Of a DNA stretch of 50,439 nt, positions 1 through 8,518 are shown piece after piece. The DNA comes from Lachnospiraceae bacterium. GTDB taxonomy: Bacteria > Bacillota > Clostridia > Lachnospirales > Lachnospiraceae. Below the pieces are notes generated by a model. The model was given only the letters and a program-made list of their open reading frames with translations. It did not search any database and was not told the DNA's origin. The stretch is from positions 1 to 50,439 of the forward strand of contig JAFVAL010000068.1 in NCBI GenBank assembly GCA_017480565.1. Direction: 5' to 3'. How positions within the stretch are numbered: position 1 is the stretch's first letter; each line of letters opens with the position of its first letter. Both the position numbers and the translations under genes were made by a program.

Positions 1-422
1 AGCGCAGAAATGATACGGTTAGAGACGTCTTTTACGTCCGCGGCACGTGCCTGCATATAAGTATCATCCATCTGCGCAAACATGTCTGCAAATACAGCCG
101 CAGTATCAATGACAGCTGCCTCTGCATTCATCTTCTGCTCTTTGATCATCTCTTCGATGGACTCTTCATAATCCATGTCCTCCGCCATCATCTGATGGGT
201 TTCGAACAACAGTGCAGCGTCATCGCCTGCTTCTACACGAGCCTTCTCAGCCAGCTCGCCAAGCTGATCGATCGCCTTCGCCTGCGCTGCTTTAAATCTT
301 CCCCACTCTTCATAGACATCTTCTACTTCATAGCGGGTGATCGTGCTTTTTGCACGCTGATAAAAATAAAGGGGGCCAATCGCTACGCCTGTGGAGGCGC
401 CTTTTCCCTGAATAGAAATCAT
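1..422 (-). CDS. ptsI: PTS Enzyme I, N-terminal part (cut by window edge)
   Basis: This is the first 140 codons of phosphoenolpyruvate-protein phosphotransferase, which takes phosphate from PEP and passes it to HPr in the cytoplasm. The start reads MISIQGKGASTGVAIGP, the usual Enzyme I beginning, followed by the helical HPr-binding region with FETHQMMAEDMDYE. The active-site histidine (near residue 190 in the family) and the PEP-binding domain lie beyond the window. The ATG at 422 has an AGGAGA site just upstream. It is the last visible gene of the operon GH13 enzyme - PTS permease - HPr - Enzyme I, so both general PTS proteins are made together with one sugar-specific permease. Family assignment is secure; the partial state is only due to the window edge. 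Confidence 0.95.
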   Translation of the reverse strand, partial: MISIQGKGASTGVAIGPLYFYQRAKSTITRYEVEDVYEEWGRFKAAQAKAIDQLGELAEKARVEAGDDAALLFETHQMMAEDMDYEESIEEMIKEQKMNAEAAVIDTAAVFADMFAQMDDTYMQARAADVKDVSNRIISA

Positions 423-460
423 GGTCTATCTCCTCTTAAATGATTTCCTCGTATCTGCAA

Positions 461-480
461 GCGGCTTTACTTTAAGCCGC
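461..480 (-). other. Stem-loop between ptsH and ptsI
   Basis: GCGGCTT and AAGCCGC form a perfect 7-bp hairpin with a 6-nt loop in the 75-bp gap between the HPr and Enzyme I genes. No U-run follows, so it is more likely an mRNA-stability or processing element than a terminator (inference). Confidence 0.5.
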
Positions 481-497
481 CTGCCGGATTCTCGCAA

Positions 498-755
498 TTA
501 GAAGTTGTCCTTAAAGAACTGCTCAAGCTTTACAGCGACTTCTTCTTCGTCCTCACCCTCGATGGTGACGGTAACGGTGTCATCCTTCTTGATGCCCATG
601 CCCATCAGAGCCATCAGCTTCCGAGCGTCAGCGCTCTTCTCGCCCTTAGAAATGGTAACGATGGACTTATAGGTCTTGACTTCCTTTGCCATAACGCCAG
701 CCGGACGTGCATGGATTCCTACAGGATCAGTAATAACGTATTCAAAAGACTTCAT
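498..755 (-). CDS. ptsH: HPr-type phosphocarrier protein without Ser46
   Basis: An 85-residue HPr that carries phosphate from Enzyme I to sugar-specific EIIA domains. The active-site His15 is visible in GIHARPA. Ungapped alignment with Bacillus HPr keeps His15 and Met48 in register but puts Lys at position 46 (ADARKLMALMGMG) where HPr kinase/phosphorylase would modify Ser46. Transport should therefore work, but P-Ser-HPr/CcpA signalling through this copy should not (inference). The same ARxLMALMGMG pattern is, to my knowledge, frequent in Lachnospiraceae, so this may be a lineage trait and not a defect. The ATG at 755 follows a GGAGGA site. It sits between the PTS permease and Enzyme I genes. 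Confidence 0.95.
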   Translation of the reverse strand: MKSFEYVITDPVGIHARPAGVMAKEVKTYKSIVTISKGEKSADARKLMALMGMGIKKDDTVTVTIEGEDEEEVAVKLEQFFKDNF

Positions 756-788
756 GATTTTATCCTCCTACATGAAAATATTATTACA

Positions 789-815
789 CCGCAGCCCCTC
801 GTCCGGGGCCTGCGG
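789..815 (-). other. GC-rich stem-loop between PTS permease and ptsH
   Basis: CCGCA-GCCCC pairs with GGGGC-TGCGG around a short loop in the 68-bp gap upstream of ptsH, with a one-base bulge. It is followed by an AT-rich but not T-rich stretch. It may be a partial terminator or a stabiliser that sets different HPr and permease amounts (inference). Confidence 0.5.
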
Positions 816-823
816 AAATGTAC

Positions 824-2653
824 TTACTGAAGACCAAACTCAAACCCATCAAGGTCATCCGAGTTGGTCATCAAAACTGCAACCGTATCACTGTAGCCGG
901 CTGCTTTGATCTTCTTGCGGTCAAACTTAATCAGCTTATCGCCAGCCTTCACCTCATCGCCTTCATTTACGAAGCAGGTAAAGCCATCACCGTTCATGTT
1001 GACGGTATCGACACCGACATGAATCAGCATCTCCATGCCGCCGCCCTCAAGACCAACTGCATGTTTGCTCTCCGCAACAGAAGTGATCGTGCCATCAAAC
1101 GGAGCAAATACATACTCATCTTCCGGCTCGATGCCTACGCCTTCACCAAGGATACCGGCAGAGAAGGTCGGATCCGGGATATCGGTGTAAGGAATGACAT
1201 TACCCTTGACAGGCTGAGTCACATTTCCTTCTGCATAACGCATTACGCTTGCAGTCGGAACATCTAACTTCTCTTCTTTCTTCGGCGCATCCTCTTTCCA
1301 CAGGAACCAGGTCAGAGCAAATGCAACGCCAGCCGCGATGACAAGCTCGATCAGATACATCGGTACATTGTTGACAGCCGGGATACCAGGGATACCGGTA
1401 ACACCATAAGTCGTTGCACCAAAGCCGACCCAGGAAGCAAACAGGGAACCTACTGCACCACCGATCATGCCGCAGATGAACGGCTTCATGAAACGGAAGT
1501 TGATACCGAAGATGGCAGGCTCAGTGATACCAAGCGAAGCAGACAGGGAAGAAGGAAGCGCAACCGCTTTGGTCTTCTGGTTCTTCACTTTAAGTGCAAC
1601 CGCAAGGCAGGCACCGAACTGTGCAAAGTTTGCAGCAGATGCGATCGGCATCCAGGTGTTTAAGCCATCCTTTGCGATCATACCAGCCTCGATGACGTTG
1701 TACATGTGATGCAGACCCATGACAACCGTCCAGGGATAAATCGCACCCATGATCGCCGCACCGACACCATAACCGACCGTGATCAGCCACTGTGCTGCGG
1801 AAAGTACCCAGTTCTCGAATACGGAGAAGACAGGTCCGATGATGGTAAAGGTAATGAATGCGGTAAGGACAACCGTGCACAGAGGTGTGACAAACAAATC
1901 GATCATCTCCGGCACATGCTTGTGCAGCCATTTCTCAATCGTACACATGAGTAAAACTGCCAAGATCACCGGGATAACGTGTCCTTGGTAACCGACCTGC
2001 TGAACCGTGAAAGGTCCCAGCTTCCAGGTCGGAATCTCGCCAGCCGCATAGTTGCCGACGGTCCATGCATTGATCAGTGCCGGGTGAACCATCATAAGGC
2101 CGATTACGGCGCCGAGGAAAATGTTTCCGCCAAAGACTCTTGCTGCAGAAATTGCAACCAGTACCGGCAGAAGGGCAAATGCAGTGTTCGCAACCAAATC
2201 AAGGAACGAGAACCAGTCGGTCTCTCCAAAGGCCGGAGCGAACTTCGGGATTGCCTCGACAATACCCATCATCAGACCGGAAGCTACGATCGCAGGAAGA
2301 ATCGGAACGAAGATGTCGCCCGGTGTCTTTAAGATCTGCTTCCAAAGTGGCATACGGGATGCCGCCGCAGCCTTCACGTCCGCTTTGCTCGCTGCGGTCA
2401 GTCCGGTCACTGCAAGGAACTCGTCATATACCTTGTTGACCGTGCCGGTTCCAATGATCAGCTGCAGCTGTCCGTTGGAATCGAACATGCCCTGGACACC
2501 CTCTACTTCTTCCAGAGCCTCTTTGTTGATTTTACTGTTGTCTGCGATGACGAGACGCAGACGGGTCGCACAATGTGCAGCGCTGATGATATTATCCTTG
2601 CCACCTAAGTTAGCAAAGATCTCTTCAGCACATTTGCGATAATCAAGTGCCAT
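824..2653 (-). CDS. PTS sucrose/beta-glucoside family permease EIIBCA
   Basis: A 609-residue membrane permease that imports and phosphorylates a sugar. The order is EIIB (about residues 1-90, phosphocysteine Cys28 in AAHCATRL), EIIC (about 105-455, membrane helices starting near LKTPGDIFVPILPAIVASGL), and a glucose-type EIIA (about 475-609) with the active-site His in MLIHVGVDTV. The EIIBC part resembles sucrose permeases (ScrA) more than glucose or trehalose ones, and the fused EIIA makes it self-contained. It follows the amylosucrase-like gene by 71 bp and precedes ptsH and ptsI. Sucrose is the most likely substrate, since the neighbour is an amylosucrase-family enzyme, but a related disaccharide cannot be excluded. 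The start at 2653 has an AAGGAGAG site. Confidence 0.9.
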   Translation of the reverse strand: MALDYRKCAEEIFANLGGKDNIISAAHCATRLRLVIADNSKINKEALEEVEGVQGMFDSNGQLQLIIGTGTVNKVYDEFLAVTGLTAASKADVKAAAASRMPLWKQILKTPGDIFVPILPAIVASGLMMGIVEAIPKFAPAFGETDWFSFLDLVANTAFALLPVLVAISAARVFGGNIFLGAVIGLMMVHPALINAWTVGNYAAGEIPTWKLGPFTVQQVGYQGHVIPVILAVLLMCTIEKWLHKHVPEMIDLFVTPLCTVVLTAFITFTIIGPVFSVFENWVLSAAQWLITVGYGVGAAIMGAIYPWTVVMGLHHMYNVIEAGMIAKDGLNTWMPIASAANFAQFGACLAVALKVKNQKTKAVALPSSLSASLGITEPAIFGINFRFMKPFICGMIGGAVGSLFASWVGFGATTYGVTGIPGIPAVNNVPMYLIELVIAAGVAFALTWFLWKEDAPKKEEKLDVPTASVMRYAEGNVTQPVKGNVIPYTDIPDPTFSAGILGEGVGIEPEDEYVFAPFDGTITSVAESKHAVGLEGGGMEMLIHVGVDTVNMNGDGFTCFVNEGDEVKAGDKLIKFDRKKIKAAGYSDTVAVLMTNSDDLDGFEFGLQ

Positions 2654-2689
2654 GATACCTCTCCTTTTATGTTTGTTTTTATAATAATA

Positions 2690-2708
2690 ATCCGGCTCTC
2701 TGCCGGAT
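2690..2708 (-). other. Hairpin between GH13 and PTS genes
   Basis: ATCCGGC-TCTCT-GCCGGAT is a perfect 7-bp hairpin. In transcript sense it is followed by an AU-rich run (TATTATTATAAAAA), so it could be a leaky terminator that lowers PTS expression relative to the upstream gene. Confidence 0.5.
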
Positions 2709-2724
2709 CAATATACTTTAAGAA

Positions 2725-4572
2725 TCACATCTCGCAGATCAGCCATGCAAATCCGCGTGCCGGGATGTGCAGATTCTCAAGACTTCTCTCCTCGCCGGTC
2801 CAGAGGTCTCTAAACTGACCCTCTTCCTGCGGATGAATCGTCACATCAAATTCATAGAAATTAAAGAACGCAAGCAGCTTCTCTCCCTGATAATATCTGC
2901 CGACACCCAACACAAAGTCGGATTCGTGCGGCATCAGCCACAGATCCGCAGCTCCGTCAAAGACGCGGTGCTCTTCGTGCAGCCGCTCCATCTTGCGGAT
3001 CGCCGCAAAGATTCTGCCCTCGATTGTCTTCAGATCCTTGCGAAGCGCGGCTTTCTCCCAGTCCAGATTGCCGCGATGCAGATATCTGCTGTCCTCTTCC
3101 TTCTGCGCATCTTCGTGATACGACCAGTCATTCTCCTGCGCGATCTCATCACCGCTGTAGAGCACCGGAACACCGCTCATCGTAAACATGTAAGCGTGCA
3201 GCATCAGATCAAAGCGAAGCGCGGTATTGATCAGATCCGGATCTCCGTTTTTGAGAGCTTCTTCCAAACCGCAAAGCGATGCCGTCGTGCCGCAAAGTCT
3301 TGCATCTCCGAGACGCGGATCATCATTGTAGAGCTCGCCTCTTGCCAGGCTGTAAGGCCATTTGCCCTGGAAATAATCGTTTAAATACTTCTTATGGGCC
3401 ACTTCTTCGATGCCAAACTGCGAAAGAAAATCGTAATCAAGCCCCCAACCGATATCGTCATGACACCGCAGGTAGTTTAAGAACGTATACATCTTCGGCA
3501 GCGCGAATACCTGCGAAAGCTGATGTCTTAACAACCTCACGTCTCTCGTTGCCACCGTATGCCACGTACTCGCCATCGTTGTCACATTGTAGAGAAGATG
3601 ACACTCAGGCTTCTCCACGGTACCAAAGTAAGGAACGACCTTGCTGGGCTCCATCACAACCTCTCCGAGGAGAAGCGTTCCCGGACACACGATCTCACAA
3701 GTCAGACGCATCATGCGCACCAGTGTATGCACCTGCGGCAGGTTCCGGCAATTGGTTCCCAGCTCTTTCCAGATGTAAGGCACCGCATCCAGACGAATCA
3801 CGTCCACGCCCTGATTGCACAGGAAAAGCATGTTATCGGTCATATCGTTAAATACAACCGGATTCGCATAGTTTAAATCCCACTGATATGGCCAGAATGT
3901 TGTCATCACGACCTTGCCGGCCTCTTCACTCCAACTAAAGTTCCCAGGCGCAGTCGTCGGAAAGACCTGCGGAACCGTCTTTTCGAATTCATTTGGCTCA
4001 TCCCAGGTGTCGTAGAAGAAGAATCGATCCTGAAACTCCTTCTCGCCTGCTCTCGCACGCTTCGCCCACTCATGATCCTCACTCGTGTGATTCATCACGA
4101 AATCAAGACACGTAATGATCCCTCTGTCGTGACAGTCCGCGCAAAGCGTCGCCAGATCTTCCATCGTTCCAAGCTCCGGCTGCACCTTTCTGAAATCACT
4201 CACTGCATAGCCGCCGTCACTACGCCCCGCAGGGCTCTCTAGCAGAGGCATCAGATGCAGATAATTCACGCCGCAGTCCTGGATATAAGAGAGCTTCTCG
4301 CGCACGCCCGATAATGTTCCGGCAAATGCATTCACATACATCAACATACCGACCAGATGATGACCCTTATACCAATTCGGGTCTTGCTCTCTGATGCGGT
4401 CACTCTTCTTTAACGCTTCCGCTCTCTCTTCATATGCCGCATACATCCGGCTGACAAAATAATCGTATGCCTTTTGATCCCCGTGATACAGCTCCATGTA
4501 AAGCCAGCGAAGTTCGTCTTCTCTCTGTGCAAAACGAGCCTGAAACTCACTGCTCCAGCCAGTTTTCTCCAT
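2725..4572 (-). CDS. Amylosucrase-type glycoside hydrolase (GH13, subfamily 4-like)
   Basis: A 615-residue cytoplasmic enzyme with no signal peptide. All four GH13 motifs are visible: DFVMNHTSEDH (I), GVDVIRLDAVPYIWK with the nucleophile Asp (II), LLGEVVMEP with the acid/base Glu (III) and NYLRCHDDIGW (IV). The segments LHLMPLL, DGGYAVSDFR and GTMEDL and the long N-terminal helical part are typical of amylosucrases and sucrose hydrolases. Family members cleave sucrose, either by transglucosylation to an alpha-glucan or by hydrolysis. It is the first gene of the operon with the PTS permease, HPr and Enzyme I. A puzzle is that a PTS delivers phosphorylated sugar, which this family normally does not use. 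The ATG at 4572 follows AAGGGA. Confidence 0.88.
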   Translation of the reverse strand: MEKTGWSSEFQARFAQREDELRWLYMELYHGDQKAYDYFVSRMYAAYEERAEALKKSDRIREQDPNWYKGHHLVGMLMYVNAFAGTLSGVREKLSYIQDCGVNYLHLMPLLESPAGRSDGGYAVSDFRKVQPELGTMEDLATLCADCHDRGIITCLDFVMNHTSEDHEWAKRARAGEKEFQDRFFFYDTWDEPNEFEKTVPQVFPTTAPGNFSWSEEAGKVVMTTFWPYQWDLNYANPVVFNDMTDNMLFLCNQGVDVIRLDAVPYIWKELGTNCRNLPQVHTLVRMMRLTCEIVCPGTLLLGEVVMEPSKVVPYFGTVEKPECHLLYNVTTMASTWHTVATRDVRLLRHQLSQVFALPKMYTFLNYLRCHDDIGWGLDYDFLSQFGIEEVAHKKYLNDYFQGKWPYSLARGELYNDDPRLGDARLCGTTASLCGLEEALKNGDPDLINTALRFDLMLHAYMFTMSGVPVLYSGDEIAQENDWSYHEDAQKEEDSRYLHRGNLDWEKAALRKDLKTIEGRIFAAIRKMERLHEEHRVFDGAADLWLMPHESDFVLGVGRYYQGEKLLAFFNFYEFDVTIHPQEEGQFRDLWTGEERSLENLHIPARGFAWLICEM

Positions 4573-4669
4573 ATATCTATTCCCTTTCGAAATCCCTATG
4601 AAATGTATCTATCTCGCTTCCAAAGTGTTGTATACATCATAACATATAATTCTCGAACTTTCCACTACT
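4573..4669 (-). promoter_or_regulatory. Promoter region of the sugar operon
   Basis: The gap upstream of the GH13 gene is AT-rich and holds a TTATGATGTATAC stretch that could serve as an extended -10. No clear catabolite-responsive element or convincing -35 was found by eye. It is bounded on the right by the SNF2 gene terminator. Confidence 0.35.
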
Positions 4670-4703
4670 AAAAAATAAGTCACCTGCACTTTGCAAATGA
4701 CTT
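4670..4703 (-). terminator. Rho-independent terminator of the SNF2 gene
   Basis: AAGTCA and TGACTT with an inner TGCA/TGCA step form a hairpin followed in transcript sense by ATTTTTT. It lies 28 bp after the SNF2 helicase stop. Confidence 0.75.
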
Positions 4704-4730
4704 ATCTCTATTTGATATGATGTGAAATAC

Positions 4731-7700
4731 TCAAACCAGCAGCTCCAGAAGTTCGTCCTTGCTCATCTGCATCAGGCTTCCGCCCTCGCCGGAGAGGATC
4801 TCCTCCGCAAGGTCTTTCTTCTTCTCCTGCATGTCAAGGATTTTCTCCTCAATGGAGCCTTTGATGATCAGTTTATACACCGACACTTCCTTGGTTTGAC
4901 CGATCCGGTGTGCACGGTCTGTCGCCTGGTTCTGTACCGCAAGGTTCCACCAGGGATCATAATGGATGACGACATCCGCACCGGTCAGATTCAGTCCGGT
5001 TCCGCCCGCACGCAGCGAAATCAAGAACACCGGCGTATCGTCTTTGTTAAAGTCTTTGACCATCGCAAGACGGTCGCTGCTCTTGGTCTGCCCCGTGATC
5101 TTGTAATACGGAATCAATGCCTGTTTTAAGTCCTCTTCCAGCATCTCAAGCATCGAAACAAACTGAGAAAAGACCAGGATCTTATGGTCACCTTCGACCG
5201 CACTTTGAATCAGCTCCAGGCAAGCCTCTCGCTTCGCCGAACCACCGCGATAATTCTCGAATAAGAGCGACGGATCGCAGCAAATCTGACGAATCCTCGT
5301 AAGCTCCGCAAGAATCTGAATTTTGTTCGACTGGTACTCCGCATCAGAAGACCCTTCCAACATCTCCCGCATCCGAAGCACCTGCGCATCGTAGACATCC
5401 TGCTGATTCTTCTCCATCTTCGCATAGCGCGTCTCCTCGAGCTTCTCCGGCAGATCTGCCAGCACTTCTTTCTTGCGCCTGCGCAGAATAAATGGCCGCA
5501 CCATCCGCTGCAGTCTCAGAGAGGCATCCTCATCATGATTCTTAGCGATCGGTGTCTCCAGCTCCTCCCGAAATACGTGGTACTCGTAGAGGAATCCCGG
5601 CATCAGATAATCAAAGATGCTCCAAAGCTCGCTCAGACGGTTCTCAATCGGGGTGCCCGTCAGTGCAAATCGATGGTTCGAATGAATGATCTTCACCGAC
5701 TTTGCAGCTGCTGTTCCGTGGTTCTTAATATACTGCGCTTCATCGATCACCTGATAGTCAAATGTAATCGGATCATACAACTTGATGTCTCTGCGCAGCA
5801 TATCGTAAGAAGTAATCAGGATTTCAAACTTCTCATGGTTTACTAAGATCTCTTCGCGCTCCGCCTGCGTTCCCGCAACAACCACGGTCGTCAGAACAGG
5901 CGCAAATCTCGCAAATTCTTCCTGCCAGTTATAGGTAAGGGATGCCGGGCACGTCACCAGTGTGTGATGAGGCCGTCCTTCCTCCCTTGCGGCAAGCACA
6001 ACCGAGATCATCTGGATCGTCTTTCCCAGGCCCATTTCATCGGCAAGAATTCCGCCAAATCCAAGCATTTCCAGCGTTCTAAGCCAACGATAACCGTAGC
6101 GCTGATATTTGCGAAGCGGTGATCCAAGCCCCTGAGGCACTTCAAAATCCGCTTCGTTTACGGTCTTAAAGTCCTTCACCAGTTTACGGAATCTCGCATC
6201 CCTTTTTCCGTAAATGGACTGGCTCTGCTCCAGCATTTTATCAAGATAAAGGGCCCGGTACATTGGAATCTTCATCTGTCCCTGCGTGATCTCTTCCGGC
6301 TGTAACATCATCGCTTCCAACACCTGCGACAGTTCTTCCACCTCAGGCGCAGAAAGATCCATCAGATCCCCGGTATGCAGGCGATAAAACTTCTTCTTTC
6401 TCCGGTATGCTTCCAGAATCAGCTGCAGCTCAAAAAGATCCGTATCTTCGCTGACAAACTCCAGGTTCATCAGGTCATTTTCCAGAGAGACACCCACCGA
6501 CACCGGCAGATTTCTGCGGATGCGAATCTTGCGGAACCGATCCGTGGCCTGGACTTCGCCGATCTCCATCAGCCGGGAAAGACCTTCCTGCACAAGCTCG
6601 CTTAAGGCTTCCTCACCTTCCGCAAGAAACAGGCCATTTTCTGCATCAAACCCCGTAAAATACTCGTTTAAGACATCTTTGACCTGGGATTCCTTGCGCT
6701 CGTCGCGAATCTCCGACCACTCGTTCTCACCCTTTGTAATTCTAAATTCATTGGCACCGTAGTGAACGACAGCCCGGCACGATGCGGTATCCTCTTCGCC
6801 GTCCACGAAGAAAGAGAATGTCGCCGCAGGCGGCAGAAAAGCCGCTGTCTCCTCCGGATCTTCCTCCGTAATCTGCGCCACCTTCTCCAGATCCGGCAGC
6901 ACATCACGGTAGAACGACGCCAGATACTTACGCCCGATCGTTAAAGAGATCTGTCCGTCCCTCACAAACTCTGCGAGAAGAGACAATTCTTTCCTTCTAT
7001 GCTCTGAGATGCGAAGCAGCTGCTTCTGATTTCGATAATATCCGTACCGACTTCCCCGGTAAATCTCAGGCATCTTTCCTGTTAACGTAATTCCGTCGAA
7101 GCGGTCACCCTTCTTTAACCGGTGAATTTGCAGTTGCAGCGGAAGCTCTCCATCCGCAAATGAAAGCGCAGTCTTTTCAGCTTCTCCTTGCTCATTTACA
7201 AAAGAAGTCTCGACTGTATTTCCTAAAACCAGCTCGAAAAACCGATCTAAGAACGGCCCTTGCAAGGTCACGACTTTCCTCGTCTCGGAATAGCTGTCAT
7301 AATACGCGCCGCCCGGCTTTGCAGCCGTCTCTTCGAGCATCTCTTCTAGCATGTCGTAGAATTCCTGTGACCGCTCATCAAAGACAGTCGAAGCAAAGGA
7401 AATCTCCTGACTGGTTCCCAGTGTAATCGTTTCTCCACGGCGCACCGCAAGGATCAGCTGGTTTAAATTTCGAACAACATATAACTTGTTGAACCCGATA
7501 CGAAAACTCAGTAAGATTCGTCCGTCAGAGATCTCAAGTCTAGGCTCTAGGCGCACCTTTTTCCCGGACGCAGAGGCACTAGAAACCGTCGTCACGCGAT
7601 TCGTAAACAGCTCCAAAAAACGCCCGCCATCTTCATTGGTCGCATCTCCCGGATTCTCCCGCTCAATCCGCTCTCTTGCAAGCAAAAGCAAGGCCAGTTC

Positions 7701-8366
7701 ATGATCACAGTAGGAGATGCGCTCTGTAGAATTCTCATCCATATACCGGAACGGATGAATCCGACGGTAACATGAAAAGCTTTGACAGCTATGTTCCTTC
7801 ACTTCATCGGAACCAAGCACGATCTTTACAAGATCCGGGAACCGCTTTCCCCCGCCGATCTCGCCGTAGATCACAAGCACCTGTTCTTCGCGCCCCTGAT
7901 ACTCTGTCTCCATCCGAAGCAACCTAATCTTTCCGGTCTCGATCATCGTCTGTGCGCGCTTCATCTGCTTTTCCGACACCACAAGATTCCCCAGGATAAG
8001 GTGCAGATCAAAATACCGATACTGCACAGGCTCTTCCGCAAAAGGCCTGACTTCCCGATCATCTGAGACAGGGCCGCTCTCTTTTAACACATTGGTCTCA
8101 GTCTTTCCCATCTCCTTGGCATCGATCGCATAAAGCACCGCAGCTATATGTTTACAGCGATGCCCCGCTGCACCGTCCGGACAATTACAGGAAAGAGACG
8201 TGACCCGGTCGCCCTTTGTGCGCACCTCGACCCGGTAAATACGCGAGCCAAATACATTTGCCACATAAAGGCCTTCACTCTCTTCCCGCAACGTCACCCG
8301 GCCGTCAATATAATACCTTCTGCCTCGATCCAAACGCGTTCTCTCAAACAAATACTTCCAGTTCAT
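4731..8366 (-). CDS. SWIM zinc finger SNF2-family helicase/ATPase
   Basis: A 1211-residue DNA-dependent ATPase of the bacterial SNF2 (RapA/HepA-like) superfamily. Near the N-terminus a SWIM zinc finger is seen as CNCPDGAAGHRCKH (CxC...CxH). A long middle region of no clear fold follows. The ATPase occupies about the last 450 residues: Walker A LADEMGLGKT, Walker B IDEAQ (DEAQ in place of DEAH), TGTPIENR, and the helicase C motif with GGTGLNLTGAD and QATDRAHRIGQT. The start is placed at the ATG at 8366 (MNWKYLF) because GGGGA precedes it; an upstream ATG 42 bp away lacks a site. It probably remodels nucleoprotein or stalled polymerase complexes. It stands alone, with its own promoter region and terminator. 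Confidence 0.92.
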   Translation of the reverse strand: MNWKYLFERTRLDRGRRYYIDGRVTLREESEGLYVANVFGSRIYRVEVRTKGDRVTSLSCNCPDGAAGHRCKHIAAVLYAIDAKEMGKTETNVLKESGPVSDDREVRPFAEEPVQYRYFDLHLILGNLVVSEKQMKRAQTMIETGKIRLLRMETEYQGREEQVLVIYGEIGGGKRFPDLVKIVLGSDEVKEHSCQSFSCYRRIHPFRYMDENSTERISYCDHELALLLLARERIERENPGDATNEDGGRFLELFTNRVTTVSSASASGKKVRLEPRLEISDGRILLSFRIGFNKLYVVRNLNQLILAVRRGETITLGTSQEISFASTVFDERSQEFYDMLEEMLEETAAKPGGAYYDSYSETRKVVTLQGPFLDRFFELVLGNTVETSFVNEQGEAEKTALSFADGELPLQLQIHRLKKGDRFDGITLTGKMPEIYRGSRYGYYRNQKQLLRISEHRRKELSLLAEFVRDGQISLTIGRKYLASFYRDVLPDLEKVAQITEEDPEETAAFLPPAATFSFFVDGEEDTASCRAVVHYGANEFRITKGENEWSEIRDERKESQVKDVLNEYFTGFDAENGLFLAEGEEALSELVQEGLSRLMEIGEVQATDRFRKIRIRRNLPVSVGVSLENDLMNLEFVSEDTDLFELQLILEAYRRKKKFYRLHTGDLMDLSAPEVEELSQVLEAMMLQPEEITQGQMKIPMYRALYLDKMLEQSQSIYGKRDARFRKLVKDFKTVNEADFEVPQGLGSPLRKYQRYGYRWLRTLEMLGFGGILADEMGLGKTIQMISVVLAAREEGRPHHTLVTCPASLTYNWQEEFARFAPVLTTVVVAGTQAEREEILVNHEKFEILITSYDMLRRDIKLYDPITFDYQVIDEAQYIKNHGTAAAKSVKIIHSNHRFALTGTPIENRLSELWSIFDYLMPGFLYEYHVFREELETPIAKNHDEDASLRLQRMVRPFILRRRKKEVLADLPEKLEETRYAKMEKNQQDVYDAQVLRMREMLEGSSDAEYQSNKIQILAELTRIRQICCDPSLLFENYRGGSAKREACLELIQSAVEGDHKILVFSQFVSMLEMLEEDLKQALIPYYKITGQTKSSDRLAMVKDFNKDDTPVFLISLRAGGTGLNLTGADVVIHYDPWWNLAVQNQATDRAHRIGQTKEVSVYKLIIKGSIEEKILDMQEKKKDLAEEILSGEGGSLMQMSKDELLELLV

Positions 8367-8383
8367 ATGATCCCCAGCTTTTG

Positions 8384-8449
8384 AAAAGACTACACTAAAA
8401 CGCAACAATTTATTATAGCATAAAATGAATGTCTTGTGTGTAGTCTTTT
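8384..8449 (-). promoter_or_regulatory. SNF2 promoter flanked by a 12-bp inverted repeat
   Basis: A TATAAT box on the minus strand (8412-8417) lies between AAAAGACTACAC (8384-8395) and GTGTAGTCTTTT (8438-8449), a perfect 12-bp inverted repeat. No good -35 is seen. One arm lies just upstream of the ribosome binding site and the other upstream of the -10, so this may be a two-site operator or a transcript hairpin. Confidence 0.55.
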
Positions 8450-8470
8450 GGTTTTATTTATCAACAAATG

Positions 8471-8498
8471 AAAAATGCCACCGGAACTTCCGATGGCA
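8471..8498 (-). terminator. Terminator after the alpha/beta hydrolase gene
   Basis: TGCCATCGGAA pairs with TTCCGGTGGCA (one wobble) and is followed in transcript sense by TTTTTC, 20 bp after the hydrolase stop codon. Confidence 0.8.
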
Positions 8499-8518
8499 AG
8501 TAATTCATTTTTAACAAG

